DNA of 64,000 nt, from positions 372,001 through 436,000 of the forward strand of contig CAXXYD010000001.1 in the NCBI GenBank assembly GCA_963675565.2, read 5' to 3'. This document shows, piece after piece, positions 32,589-41,911 of the stretch. The stretch comes from JARRKU01 sp963675565 (GTDB taxonomy: Bacteria; Desulfobacterota; Desulfobacteria; Desulfobacterales; Desulfosarcinaceae). Position 1 is the stretch's first letter, and the number at the start of each line of letters is the position of its first letter. The notes below the pieces were generated by a model that had not been told where the DNA came from, ran no database searches, and saw nothing but the letters and a program-made list of their open reading frames with translations. The position numbers were made by a program, and so were the translations under genes.

Positions 32589-34118
32589 TTATTCCCATTC
32601 GATTGTACTTGGCGGTTTTGAACTGATATCGTAAACTACGCGATTGACCCCGCGAACTTCATTAATGATACGGTTGGAAATTTTTCCCAGCAGGCGGTGC
32701 GGCAATTTTGCCCAGTCGGCCGTCATGGCGTCGCGGGACGTGACCGCCCGGATGGCGACGATATTTTCATAAGTTCGGCCGTCTCCCATAATTCCGACAC
32801 TTTTCAATGGCAACAGGACAGCGAATGATTGCCATAATTTTTTATAATACCCCGCCGAGCGAATTTCTTCCAGCAATACGGCATCGACCTCGCGTAAAAT
32901 AGCCAGTCGTTTTGCCGTCACCGCACCGATTACCCGAATGGCCAATCCGGGCCCGGGAAACGGCTGACGCCAGATCAAATCATCATTGAGTCCCAGTTGC
33001 GCCCCCAGTTTACGAACCTCGTCCTTGAAAAGATATTGCAGGGGTTCAATGAGTTTCAGTTTCATGCGTTTGGGCAGGCCGCCGACATTGTGGTGGGATT
33101 TGATGACGGCGGTGGGACCGCCAAATGCGGAGCGCGACTCGATGACATCGGGGTAGAGGGTGCCCTGGGCCAGAAACTCGACCCCCCTGATCTTGCGGGC
33201 TTCAGCCTCAAATACGTCCATAAAAATTTTGCCGATAATTTTGCGTTTGCGCTCCGGATCGACAACGTCTTTAAGGGCGCTTAAAAACAGACGGGATGAA
33301 CGGGCAAAACGAATATTGATATTGAGGTGCTGCTTGAATGTCTCTTTGAGCTTCCGGGCCTCATTTTTCCTTAAAAGACCATTGTCGACAAAAATACAGG
33401 TCAATTTTTTGCCGACGGCCTTGTGGATCAACAGCGCCGTAACGGATGAATCAACGCCGCCGCTGAGCCCCAGGATGACTTTTTTATCTCCCACGGCCTG
33501 CTTGGTTTCCTCTATGCAATCCTTTGCAAATGACTGCATTGTCCACGAACGTTTGCATTTGCAGACGTCATAAAGAAAATGATGCAAAATTTTCTTGCCA
33601 TGGACGGTATGTTCAACTTCAGGGTGGAATTGAAGACCGAAAAGACGTTTTTGAATATTGGCGGCTGCCGCCACCGGCGTGTTTTCGGTTACTGCGGTAA
33701 TCTTGAACCCCGTCGGCAACTGGTCGATGGAATCGCCATGGCTCATCCAGACCTGGGATTTTTGGGGAACCGATTTAAAGAGACCGCTCTGGCGCTTGGC
33801 AATCAACTCGGCAAAACCGTATTCCCGCTTATTGGCTTTTTGAACCTTGCCGCCCAGGGCATCCACCATGAACTGCATGCCGTAGCAGATTCCCAATATG
33901 GGAATCCCGAGGTCAAAAACACCATTATCCACACGGGGGCTGTGTTTTTCGTAGATGCTGGAAGGCCCGCCGGAAAGAATAATGCCTTCCGGATCCAGTG
34001 CCTTGATTTGGGCAGCCGATACGGTGGGCGGTTCAATCTGGCAATACACCCGACACTCCCGGACGCGGCGGGCAATCAACTGGTTGAATTGGGAGCCGAA
34101 ATCAATAATCAGAATCAT
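32589..34118 (-). CDS. guaA: GMP synthase (glutamine-hydrolysing)
   Basis: 509 residues, full length. Glutamine amidotransferase domain with the nucleophile Cys in ILGICYGMQFM and the LQFHPEVEHT His-Glu pair; ATP pyrophosphatase domain with the PP-loop ILGLSGGVDSSVTALLI; dimerisation domain with the RQPFPGPGLAIR and C-terminal ISSKPPSTIEWE motifs. It converts XMP to GMP. It starts divergently from the TrpF-like gene across about 147 bp. Confidence 0.97.
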   Translation of the reverse strand: MILIIDFGSQFNQLIARRVRECRVYCQIEPPTVSAAQIKALDPEGIILSGGPSSIYEKHSPRVDNGVFDLGIPILGICYGMQFMVDALGGKVQKANKREYGFAELIAKRQSGLFKSVPQKSQVWMSHGDSIDQLPTGFKITAVTENTPVAAAANIQKRLFGLQFHPEVEHTVHGKKILHHFLYDVCKCKRSWTMQSFAKDCIEETKQAVGDKKVILGLSGGVDSSVTALLIHKAVGKKLTCIFVDNGLLRKNEARKLKETFKQHLNINIRFARSSRLFLSALKDVVDPERKRKIIGKIFMDVFEAEARKIRGVEFLAQGTLYPDVIESRSAFGGPTAVIKSHHNVGGLPKRMKLKLIEPLQYLFKDEVRKLGAQLGLNDDLIWRQPFPGPGLAIRVIGAVTAKRLAILREVDAVLLEEIRSAGYYKKLWQSFAVLLPLKSVGIMGDGRTYENIVAIRAVTSRDAMTADWAKLPHRLLGKISNRIINEVRGVNRVVYDISSKPPSTIEWE

Positions 34119-34265
34119 AAGGCCTCTCGTCGGATATCTCTAATGAACCAAAGTAGTTAAACGGTTTGCGAAAACACATCGAATATGGTAGAGACGGCTC
34201 GAAAAGTCAATGTTTTTATGCTTTAAACGCCAATCAAGACCAAAGGCGGTTGCCCGGATGCCGGA

Positions 34266-35030
34266 ATGATTGTACAAATATACGAGATTCAAACCCCTCG
34301 GGAGGCCGAACAGATGATCGAGCTCGGTGTCGATCATGTGGGCAGCGTGCTTTTGAGCGAGCAGGGGTGGAGAATTCCGGAATTGCGATCCACCGTCGAA
34401 CAGATTCAGGGCGCCGGCCGGAAAAGCAGCCTGATTCCGCTGTTCGCTTCAGTAGAAGCCATTTCTGCGTCTATCGATTATTATCATCCCGATATTGTAC
34501 ATTTTTGCGAAACGCTGCCCATAAAAACGAACGCGGACGGCGCGTTGGAAAAGGTGCTGAAGCGGCAGCGGGCGATTCGAGAGCGATTTCCACAAATCGC
34601 TCTCATGCGTTCCATTCCCATCGGCTGCCCCGGGCTGGCAGAAATAATACCCTCTCTGGCGCTGTCCGCGGCCTTTGAGCCGTTGAGCGACTGGTTTCTG
34701 ACCGATACACTGCTTGGCGCCGGCAATGGTCTTTCCAATGACCAGCAGCCTGTCAATGGATATGTGGGAATCACCGGCAAGACCTGTGACTGGACAATTG
34801 CTGCCGAACTGGTCCGCCAAAGCGCTATCCCGGTCATTCTCGCCGGCGGGATCGGGCCCGACAATGTCGAATCTGCAATTTTTCAGGTCAGACCGGCAGG
34901 CGTGGACAGTTGCACCTTGACCAACAAAACGGACACCGATGGAAACGCCAGGCGGTTCCGGAAAGACCCCGCCAAGGTGAATACACTGGTCCAAAGAGCC
35001 CGGCGCGCCTTCAACCAAATCCTGATATGA
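34266..35030 (+). CDS. TrpF-like (beta/alpha)8-barrel protein of unknown role
   Basis: 254 residues. The start IVQIYEIQTPREAEQMIELGVDHVGSVLL and the C-terminal PVILAGGIGPDNVESAI with VRPAGVDSC resemble phosphoribosylanthranilate isomerase (TrpF), including the GGIGPDNV phosphate-binding loop. The N-terminal Cys-Gly catalytic site of TrpF (K-x-C-G) is missing: the start reads IYEIQT. No other trp gene is nearby. It probably binds a phosphorylated sugar substrate but need not act in tryptophan synthesis. Confidence 0.65.
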   Translation: MIVQIYEIQTPREAEQMIELGVDHVGSVLLSEQGWRIPELRSTVEQIQGAGRKSSLIPLFASVEAISASIDYYHPDIVHFCETLPIKTNADGALEKVLKRQRAIRERFPQIALMRSIPIGCPGLAEIIPSLALSAAFEPLSDWFLTDTLLGAGNGLSNDQQPVNGYVGITGKTCDWTIAAELVRQSAIPVILAGGIGPDNVESAIFQVRPAGVDSCTLTNKTDTDGNARRFRKDPAKVNTLVQRARRAFNQILI

Positions 35031-35059
35031 TGTATCTATTATTTTAAGGAGACAATTCC

Positions 35060-35623
35060 ATGATAGAAAGTGGTGATTTGAGAAAGGGAACCAAGCTGGA
35101 CATTGATGGTGAACCCTATGTCATCGTCCAATTCGAGTTTGTGAAGCCGGGAAAAGGCCAGGCGCTGTATAAATGCAAGCTTAAAAATATGATTACCGGT
35201 ACCCAGTTCGATAGAACGTATCGTTCCGGAGAAAAATTCAACCCTGCCGATCTTGAAGAAGTGGAAATGGAATATCTTTACTTCGATGGCAGCGAATACT
35301 GCTTCATGAACACGTCAACATATGACCAGATCATGATGACGCCTGACCAGATTGGCGAGTCCAGTTCTCTCCTCAAGGAAAATGTCGTCTGCAATGTGCT
35401 GCTTTTCGATGGCCGCCCCATTGGTGTGACCCTGCCCAATTTTGTCGAGTTGCGCATTACGCAGGCCGAACCATGGGCAAAAGGGGATACCGCTTCCGGA
35501 GATACCAAGCCGGCTATACTTGAAACCGGCCTGTCGGTTCAGGTTCCTCCGTTTGTCAATGAAGGCGAACTGGTGCGCATCGACACCCGAACCGGTGCAT
35601 ATGTGGAGCGGGTCAAAGAATAG
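35060..35623 (+). CDS. efp: Translation elongation factor P
   Basis: 187 residues, exact family size. Domain I contains EFVKPGKGQALYKCKLKNM, whose loop Lys is the site often modified in EF-P. The C-terminal signature GDTASGDTKPAILETGLSVQ and the end RIDTRTGAYVERVKE are typical. It relieves ribosome stalling at polyproline. AAGGAG precedes the ATG. It follows the TrpF-like gene by 29 bp. Confidence 0.97.
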   Translation: MIESGDLRKGTKLDIDGEPYVIVQFEFVKPGKGQALYKCKLKNMITGTQFDRTYRSGEKFNPADLEEVEMEYLYFDGSEYCFMNTSTYDQIMMTPDQIGESSSLLKENVVCNVLLFDGRPIGVTLPNFVELRITQAEPWAKGDTASGDTKPAILETGLSVQVPPFVNEGELVRIDTRTGAYVERVKE

Positions 35624-35676
35624 GCGGGCTTAGAGAATGCCGTACCGGAACCAGGAGTTGCGCCGAATTGAGGCGG

Positions 35677-36519
35677 TCAATCCCCGTCATACACCTGATA
35701 TATGACTTGCCCGCAGGACTTGCAGTGTGAAGCGTCCTTGTCGTGGTATCGCAGCCCGCATCTCGGACACACCACATCGACTTTCTGGGCCATGTGAATC
35801 CATTCCTTAACGATGCGGCTCGCCTGCCAGGGGATAAGGATTATACCGGATAAAATCATCAGAATGGTCACCCATCTGCCGGCGTGGGATTGGGGTGTGA
35901 TATCTCCGAATCCAACCGTGGTCAGTGCAACCACTGTAAAATACAGGGCGTCGCCAAAGTTTTGGACCTGAGGATTGGCAGGGTTTTCTACCTGATAAAA
36001 AAGGCCGGCACTGATAAAAAAGATCATTACGATGGTAAACACCAGGCGCACCACCGTCAGCAGCTGCTGGGTAATTCGGCCGAAAAAGAAATCCGGATCG
36101 GCTGTAAAACGCAAAAACCGGAATATGCGAAAGATACGAAAACCGCGCAGCATACGCATAAAACCAAGATCAAGACCCGATCCGAAAAAGGGCAGCACCA
36201 GCAGTGAAAGGGTAGGCACAATCGCCACGATATCAATAATGCTATAAATGTCCCGCAACTGGCGAAGCCTGTCCGGCGACGCATAGATTCGAGCGGCAAA
36301 CTCGACAACGAAAAAAGCCACCACGCCGACTTCAATTTTCCACAGCAGGGCCGCATGGGCTGCACCGATTGGATAGGTTTCGATGATCAGCAGGGCGCAT
36401 ATAGCCAGGTTGAGGCCAATGATCACAATATCAATGAATTTTCCAAGAGCGGTATTGCAGTCGATGAGATAAAATTGCAGCGTTTGCCGAAAGGATATTG
36501 TCGTGCCGGCCGGTTTCAT
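35677..36519 (-). CDS. Voltage-gated-type K+ channel with C-terminal zinc ribbon
   Basis: 280 residues with six membrane segments. Segment S4 (residues 122-138) has Arg at every third position (RMLRGFRIFRIFRFLRF), the voltage-sensor pattern. The pore has the K+ selectivity filter TTVGFGD at residues 200-206. After S6 there is a short zinc ribbon: Cys251, Cys254, Cys266 and Cys269 (VCPRCGL and CKSCGQ). Most bacterial Kv-type channels lack it. The start overlaps the stop of the CorC-like gene by 4 bp (ATGA), so the two are coupled. Confidence 0.85.
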   Translation of the reverse strand: MKPAGTTISFRQTLQFYLIDCNTALGKFIDIVIIGLNLAICALLIIETYPIGAAHAALLWKIEVGVVAFFVVEFAARIYASPDRLRQLRDIYSIIDIVAIVPTLSLLVLPFFGSGLDLGFMRMLRGFRIFRIFRFLRFTADPDFFFGRITQQLLTVVRLVFTIVMIFFISAGLFYQVENPANPQVQNFGDALYFTVVALTTVGFGDITPQSHAGRWVTILMILSGIILIPWQASRIVKEWIHMAQKVDVVCPRCGLRYHDKDASHCKSCGQVIYQVYDGD

Positions 36520-37799
36520 ACATCCATGCCGGGAGAATGCTCAACAGGTTCAGCCGGAGGTTTGCCTCGAACGATATACTCCTTAATGCGATTGCCGTCC
36601 ATGGATTTGACGACGATTTCAAAATCGTCGATGGTCAATGTCTCGTTTTCCTGGGGAATGCGGCCAATCTGTTCAAGCACGAACCCTGAAAAAGTGTCGT
36701 ATTCATTGGAATCGGGAATATTCATACCAATGGCGGCATTGACCTCCTCGACGTCGGCTTTCCCCAATACCACCCAATCCTTGTTTTTCTGCCGGACAAT
36801 CAGGGGTTCCTCCTTGTCCGTTTCATCCCGGATCTCTCCAACCAGTTCTTCCAGGGCATCTTCAAGGGTGATCAGGCCGGACACGCCGCCATGTTCGTCC
36901 ACCACAATGGCCATGTGCGATTTGCGTTTTCTGAACTGCCCCAAAAGGGAATCCAGTTTTTTATGTTCGGGCACAAAGTAGGGCGGGCGCATCAATTCGC
37001 GAATATTATACTGGGTATCCCCGTTGGCCTGGTGGGCCAAAAGGTCCTTGACGTTCAGAATACCCACCACATTGTCGATGCTTTCCTCGATAACCGGAAT
37101 ACGAGTAAAACCCGACTCCGAAATGGCTTTCAAGTCGAGGGGTTCATCGGCCTCGATGACAAACATATCGGCTCGGGGCGTGAGAATTTCCGAGGCATTG
37201 GTATCATCGAATTCAAAAATGTTGTGAATCAGCTGTTTTTCTTTTTCCTTGATTTCTCCGCCCTCTTCGACCACCTCGACGAAGGTCATCAGCTCCGCTT
37301 CAGTGGCAGCCGGCGTCTGCTTTATTTTTCCGGTCAATTTGGGTATAAAATCCAGGAAAATGACCACCGGCAGAAAAAGAAGGGAGCACCAGTAAATCGG
37401 GTAAATCACCAGGCGTGCAATCAGCACGCTGTTGCGCGTCGCCATCGACTTGGGGATGACTTCGCCAAAGACCAGAATGAGAAAGGTCATCACCCCCGTG
37501 ACCAATCCAATGGCATAACCCGAGGAAGCGCTCAAAGTGCTATGCTGGAAAAAATTGATGGCCATTTTAGTGGCAATCGCGGATGCAGCGACGTTCACCA
37601 CGTTATTGCCGATCAAAATAGTGCTCAGCAGCCGGTGGGGGTTTTCTTTCATGTCTTTGATCAGCGCGTAGGTTCGGTCTGATTTTTTGGCCAAGTGACG
37701 GGCCTTGGTCCGGCTAATTGAAAATAGCGCTGTTTCGGATGACGAAAAAAATCCTGACAATACGAGCAAAATCAACAACAGAATGAGTTGGTCAATCAT
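36516..37799 (-). CDS. CNNM/CorC-family (hemolysin C-like) membrane protein
   Basis: 427 residues. An N-terminal DUF21/CNNM membrane domain (SGFFSSSETALFSISRTKAR, LIGNNVVNVAASAIATKMAI, FGEVIPKSMATRNS) is followed by two CBS domains (ILTPRADMFVIEADEPLD; IRELMRPPYFVPEHKKLD with VVDEHGGVSGLITLEDALEE) and a C-terminal CorC_HlyC domain. The family is linked to Mg2+ or Co2+ transport, mostly by homology. It is translationally coupled to the channel gene after it, which suggests joint control of cation balance. Confidence 0.9.
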   Translation of the reverse strand: MIDQLILLLILLVLSGFFSSSETALFSISRTKARHLAKKSDRTYALIKDMKENPHRLLSTILIGNNVVNVAASAIATKMAINFFQHSTLSASSGYAIGLVTGVMTFLILVFGEVIPKSMATRNSVLIARLVIYPIYWCSLLFLPVVIFLDFIPKLTGKIKQTPAATEAELMTFVEVVEEGGEIKEKEKQLIHNIFEFDDTNASEILTPRADMFVIEADEPLDLKAISESGFTRIPVIEESIDNVVGILNVKDLLAHQANGDTQYNIRELMRPPYFVPEHKKLDSLLGQFRKRKSHMAIVVDEHGGVSGLITLEDALEELVGEIRDETDKEEPLIVRQKNKDWVVLGKADVEEVNAAIGMNIPDSNEYDTFSGFVLEQIGRIPQENETLTIDDFEIVVKSMDGNRIKEYIVRGKPPAEPVEHSPGMDV

Positions 37800-38048
37800 C
37801 CTATTAACTTTCCTGTACGATACTTATCGGCGAACATGGAAACCGGCCCGGTTTCGGCGGGTTGACCTGCAGGACGGCCTTAAAGCAGCAGTTTTTGACG
37901 GTTGCGAAAAACGAATTGGATAAAAAAGGGTCTTCCAAGACGAACTTTTTCCTCCTGAGAAGGGTATTTTCTCCGATTGACGGTTGCTGGATTCATAATA
38001 TAGCAAAAGATTTTGTATTTTCAAGCAAATAAATCGTAACCCGACGCA

Positions 38049-38900
38049 TCAGTTCGGCGATTCGAAAAATTGAATTGCTGCGTGGATATGCCCTTCATAG
38101 GCATGAATCAGCATTTCGAGTTCATCTTTTGAAAGAAAAAAGTTGGTAAACAGCTCCTCATAGAGTGGATAGGCCAGTCGATCCACGCCGATGCAGGTGC
38201 CGGCGATCATCGAGACCATGTCAGCCAGGTAGATGGACGCCGTCGCCTGGTCCCTGCGGGCTTCCGGATTGCCGAGGTGATGGTTCTCAATCATGAAGAC
38301 CATATGGCTGTCGAAATTCCATTGCTTTGCGATAATCCCCCCGAGCATGGCGTGATCCATTCCGATGCAGGCCTTTTCAGCTTCCAGAAAGCTCATCCTC
38401 TTTGCTTTGACCAGGTGTTGTATTTTTTCCGCTTTTTTCCAGACAAAATCGCTGAGTATGACTTTGCCGATATCCTTAAGCAGGGCGGCGGTGTATATTG
38501 CCGGAAGATTCTTTAGATTCCGGCGCCCTGCCAAGGTGCGGGAAATCATGGCAACCGCCAGGCTCTGCTTCCACAATTCCCCTTTTTTCAGATGATAGCC
38601 TTTTTGAGCCCGCTTAAAGTTTCCTGCAATCGTTTGCGCCAAAACCAGTTCCACAATACGGTCCTGCCCCAGCAGGGATATGGCTCTGTCCAAAGAATCC
38701 ACCTTTACGGCCAGACCGATTTGGGCCGAGTTGCAGATTTTCAGTAAATTTGCAGTCAGTGCCGGGTCGTGTTCGACGAGGCGGACGAAGTCTTCCAGTG
38801 CACCCTCAATGTCATTGCCGTAGGCCAAAATTTTATGCGCCACAATTGGAATAGGCTCCAATTGTTTGATTTTGCGCAAAACATGTCGAATATCGGGCAT
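38049..38900 (-). CDS. HDOD-domain signalling protein
   Basis: About 283 residues with one HDOD domain (IPIVAHKILAYGNDIEGALE, LVEHDPALTANLLKICNSAQ, AISLLGQDRIVELVLAQTIA) and the LGGIIAKQWNF / ENHHLGNPEARRDQAT stretch typical of this HD-related fold. HDOD proteins occur in signalling and motility networks and usually lack catalytic metal residues. ATG 38900 is chosen (AGGGA about 7 bp upstream); an in-frame start at 38963 would add 21 residues. Confidence 0.85.
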   Translation of the reverse strand: MPDIRHVLRKIKQLEPIPIVAHKILAYGNDIEGALEDFVRLVEHDPALTANLLKICNSAQIGLAVKVDSLDRAISLLGQDRIVELVLAQTIAGNFKRAQKGYHLKKGELWKQSLAVAMISRTLAGRRNLKNLPAIYTAALLKDIGKVILSDFVWKKAEKIQHLVKAKRMSFLEAEKACIGMDHAMLGGIIAKQWNFDSHMVFMIENHHLGNPEARRDQATASIYLADMVSMIAGTCIGVDRLAYPLYEELFTNFFLSKDELEMLIHAYEGHIHAAIQFFESPN

Positions 38901-38994
38901 GGTTTTCCCTTTGCCGTTTGTATTGGGTTTCTGATTGTTATCGGCGGCCGGGTCCAAAACCATTAGATTTGAATAAGTGGGGTGTCGTATGATC

Positions 38995-39038
38995 GGGGGG
39001 CTTGTTTTGGGGACGGATACCCGGGCTGAAAGCCCCCC
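38995..39038. repeat. G-rich intergenic hairpin with GGGGACGG core
   Basis: GGGGGGCTT (38995-39003) pairs with AAGCCCCCC (39030-39038). The 26-nt loop contains GGGGACGG (39009-39016). It lies 14 bp downstream of the DUF89-like gene on the minus strand. A run of eight Ts lies before, not after, the stem in that direction, so it is not a classic terminator. Confidence 0.5.
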
Positions 39039-39052
39039 TCAAAAAAAATGTT

Positions 39053-40864
39053 TTACCTGTCTGTCAAGCGGCGGTCGTACATCTTCCCGATACCATATTC
39101 CAATCTGCGCATGAACCGCTCCTGGGGGGGACCGATGAGTTGCATTTCCGGGTGTTTTTTTTGCACGTCAATGGCGATGGACATCTCTTTGGTGCAACCG
39201 GTGGAATAGGTGGCGTCTTTGCCAACCCACTCGGGCGGGATCTTCTTTTTCATCAACTGGAATGCCTCGGCAATATCGTCAAAAGTCTGAAAGCGCCAGA
39301 TATCGATTTTACCGGAACGCTGTACAATTTCCCACATATACATCAAATCGTCGGCATCCATGCCCGCTTCGTAATAATCCGATGGATTGATAATGAACGT
39401 CAGCGCCGATTGTTCCATGAGGTGTTGGATGAAAACGGACATGATCCTTTTGGCCATCTCGATTTTCCCCGGGATTGAACCGATGATACCACTGTAAAAT
39501 ATAACAGTCATTCCCTTGGATTTGGCCTCTTTCATACGGTCGATGATGGCCTGTGCTTTTGCTTCCAGGTCTTCATGTGAGAATTTAATGACCGCCGAAT
39601 GCCTGGGTTTGAGCAAAATGGAGATACCGCCGTCAGCTTCAGGGGAGATGCTGTATATATCCTGGGTAAACTGGAAGTGGGTGTCGAAAAAACGCCGCCG
39701 CTGATCCGGCCCCCTTGAGATAACGGCATCCACCTCCTTGAAGATCCTGGCAAAAGTGGTGGACGTCAAGAGCAGGTTAAGATTTTCCATGGTGCCGTCT
39801 GATAAAACCAGAATTGGCGTATCTGCCCGCAGTGTGGCGACGAGCTCGTTTTTACTCATCGCCGGGTTGTCGATGATGACAAACTGGAGAGAGGTGTTTT
39901 GAACCAGTGAGTAGTTGATAAAATCCTGCAGGGTGGCCTTGGTAAAAAGCGGGCCTTTCTTGAATGCGACGATAACCTTGTGACCGCAAGCGGTCAAAAA
40001 GCGAATCATCGCCAGATCGATCACCATCTGGCCGGATTCATCGGCAAGCCAGAGCAGCTTGTACGTTTTTTGAATCGAGGTCCCCATGCAAAGCAGATCA
40101 AACAGGGGTTTGAGGCCATTTCCCTGAATCGGTTTTTGGAAGATCTCCAGGAAATCATTTTTCGAAAACTTGGTCGTCAAAGGGTCCAGCCACAATTCGG
40201 GCGAATTGGACAATGCCAGCAGGCGCCTGAATTCAACAGCGGCAATAAGGGATTTGATTGCCGTCAGATTGTCCGGCGGGTTTTCAAGTTCCTGCTGATC
40301 CACGTGAATCAAGGCTTCCTTCAAGGCTGTCGATTCCAGAACCGACAGCGCCAGCTGGTTGCGCGTCTGTTTCTTTTCGATAAACGGATCGCTGATCAGA
40401 GTTCGTTTCAAATAGATGGTAAGCAGACGTTTTTCGATCCGTGACGGGATCATTATCTCATCCCGGGTTTCATGCTTGTGCTTGATGACCATGAGCGATT
40501 CCAAATAGTCTTTTTCATATGAATCTTCAATCTGGTCTTCAATCAGCTCCAGAATGTGCTGCAGTGAACGGGCATATTGTTTTTGAATAAACGCAGATTT
40601 TTTGCGCGACAAGATCGCATCGAACATTTTGTCCGAGCACGGATAATAACGCTCACCATTTTCAGTGTAGACCATGAAGCGCACCTGCTCCTCGGTTGCC
40701 GCATGCTCAGGATAGGTGACATAATCCAGGTGGTTTTCAATAAAAAAGGAGGTTATCCAGGCGTCCATTTCCGGGTTCTGGCCGAATTGATATTGCGTCA
40801 CGAAAGGCGACATCGGATTTGCCGGAGTCTTTTTTTTGCGGTCGATTTTTTTTGCAGCGGGCAC
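39053..40864 (-). CDS. Divergent DUF89/ARMT1-like protein
   Basis: 603 residues. Residues 268-320 resemble the core of DUF89 metal-dependent phosphatases: LLWLADESGQMVIDLAMIRF, then GHKVIVAFKKGPLFTKATLQ with a following Asp. The usual family pattern is D-N-A-G-E ... D ... K-x-x-P-I-L-N-D. Here Asp275 remains, but the metal-binding Asn is Glu276 and the later N-D pair is Thr-Lys, so ordinary activity is doubtful. The first 240 residues match nothing I recognise. GTG start 40864 has AAGGAG upstream. It stands alone between the HDOD and HAD genes. Confidence 0.6.
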   Translation of the reverse strand: MPAAKKIDRKKKTPANPMSPFVTQYQFGQNPEMDAWITSFFIENHLDYVTYPEHAATEEQVRFMVYTENGERYYPCSDKMFDAILSRKKSAFIQKQYARSLQHILELIEDQIEDSYEKDYLESLMVIKHKHETRDEIMIPSRIEKRLLTIYLKRTLISDPFIEKKQTRNQLALSVLESTALKEALIHVDQQELENPPDNLTAIKSLIAAVEFRRLLALSNSPELWLDPLTTKFSKNDFLEIFQKPIQGNGLKPLFDLLCMGTSIQKTYKLLWLADESGQMVIDLAMIRFLTACGHKVIVAFKKGPLFTKATLQDFINYSLVQNTSLQFVIIDNPAMSKNELVATLRADTPILVLSDGTMENLNLLLTSTTFARIFKEVDAVISRGPDQRRRFFDTHFQFTQDIYSISPEADGGISILLKPRHSAVIKFSHEDLEAKAQAIIDRMKEAKSKGMTVIFYSGIIGSIPGKIEMAKRIMSVFIQHLMEQSALTFIINPSDYYEAGMDADDLMYMWEIVQRSGKIDIWRFQTFDDIAEAFQLMKKKIPPEWVGKDATYSTGCTKEMSIAIDVQKKHPEMQLIGPPQERFMRRLEYGIGKMYDRRLTDR

Positions 40865-40954
40865 GGTCTCTCCTTATTAAATGTTTTCTGACTTGCCACC
40901 GGGTTCCTGGCGCATCGGCTTCAGCCGTTTCCTGCGCAGCAGTTGGTTAGATAC

Positions 40955-41809
40955 TCATTGGCCATAAGCCCCCAATTCTTGAGTCAACTCTTCCAAACGG
41001 GTAATGATACGGCCAGGTTCAATGCCGGCACACTGGGAAATGTCCTTTCGCAGACGCAATGAACGACCATCGCCGGCAAACAGAATCGTTTGAAAGCCTG
41101 AGAGATGGGCCGGCAAAATGTCATTATACATGTCGTTTCCGATATAAGCGACCTGCCGGGGACTGATTCCCAATCCGTGCAGCCGGGATGCAGCTGCTAA
41201 AAACAGATGCCGGGAGGGTTTGGCAAACCCATGTTTGAAGGAAAAAAACATCAGCCCCGGTTGGAATCCAGCCGATTGCAGGTTGCACCCCATAAAATAC
41301 TTCAAAATTACTGGGGTATAGAACTGGGCATTGGAAACAATCCCCACCCTTATGGAGCCCCGGCGGCACACATCCAGCAATTCGGCGAGTCCTGGCATCG
41401 GCCATACCGGATTCATCAGAATTTCAAATTCCATGGCAAACGACCGTGCTCCGGTCCTGTTGCCGCCAAACAGGAGTTTTTCCCAAATATTTTCGATTCT
41501 CACTTCCGGAAAATCGATTCCGTTCGCAATAGCCCGGGCATGTTCTCTTGCAATGGCATCCTTGAGCTGCTCCAGCAACATTTCGGGCTCAATGGGCTGT
41601 GCATATTCAAAAAGCAGAGTTCTGAGATTTTCCAGTTTCTGCCGGTTGGCCTCTGTGGACCCGATGTCGCCGCTGCCACTGATCAGCAGGGTGCCATAAA
41701 TATCGCACATCAGACAACGCACAGGATGTTTGAGGCGGCCGTCGGCCGACAATGCCGTCGGTAATGGCGAAAGCGGCTTTAGTTTTTTTAGAGCGGCAAT
41801 GGAATCCAT
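40955..41809 (-). CDS. HAD-superfamily hydrolase
   Basis: 284 residues with the four HAD motifs: I, CDIYGTLLISG (nucleophile Asp, general acid position is Tyr as in haloacid-dehalogenase types); II, GIVSNAQF; III, Lys in GFAKPSRHLF; IV, YIGNDMYNDILPA. A helical cap lies between motifs I and II. It is likely a phosphatase or dehalogenase of unknown substrate. It is divergent from manA about 100 bp away, so a sugar phosphate is a reasonable but unproven substrate. Confidence 0.87.
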   Translation of the reverse strand: MDSIAALKKLKPLSPLPTALSADGRLKHPVRCLMCDIYGTLLISGSGDIGSTEANRQKLENLRTLLFEYAQPIEPEMLLEQLKDAIAREHARAIANGIDFPEVRIENIWEKLLFGGNRTGARSFAMEFEILMNPVWPMPGLAELLDVCRRGSIRVGIVSNAQFYTPVILKYFMGCNLQSAGFQPGLMFFSFKHGFAKPSRHLFLAAASRLHGLGISPRQVAYIGNDMYNDILPAHLSGFQTILFAGDGRSLRLRKDISQCAGIEPGRIITRLEELTQELGAYGQ

Positions 41810-41911
41810 GGTTGCAATATCTCGCCAATTGACGTTAACCTTGGTATATCATGTAATTAACCGCGGCGTAAACGCTTGATACATTAATAATTAAAGGATC
41901 ACGGAATATAT

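Noticed and set aside
32589..34118. Purine riboswitch upstream of guaA
   Set aside because: The 147-bp upstream gap shows no recognisable purine aptamer core or three-stem layout.
36891..37682. 263-codon plus-strand frame over the CorC-like gene
   Set aside because: It is antisense to a well-supported CNNM/CBS protein and has shadow-type His/Gln-rich composition.
38995..39038. Hairpin as terminator of the DUF89-like gene
   Set aside because: The T-run lies before the stem in the direction of transcription, not after it.
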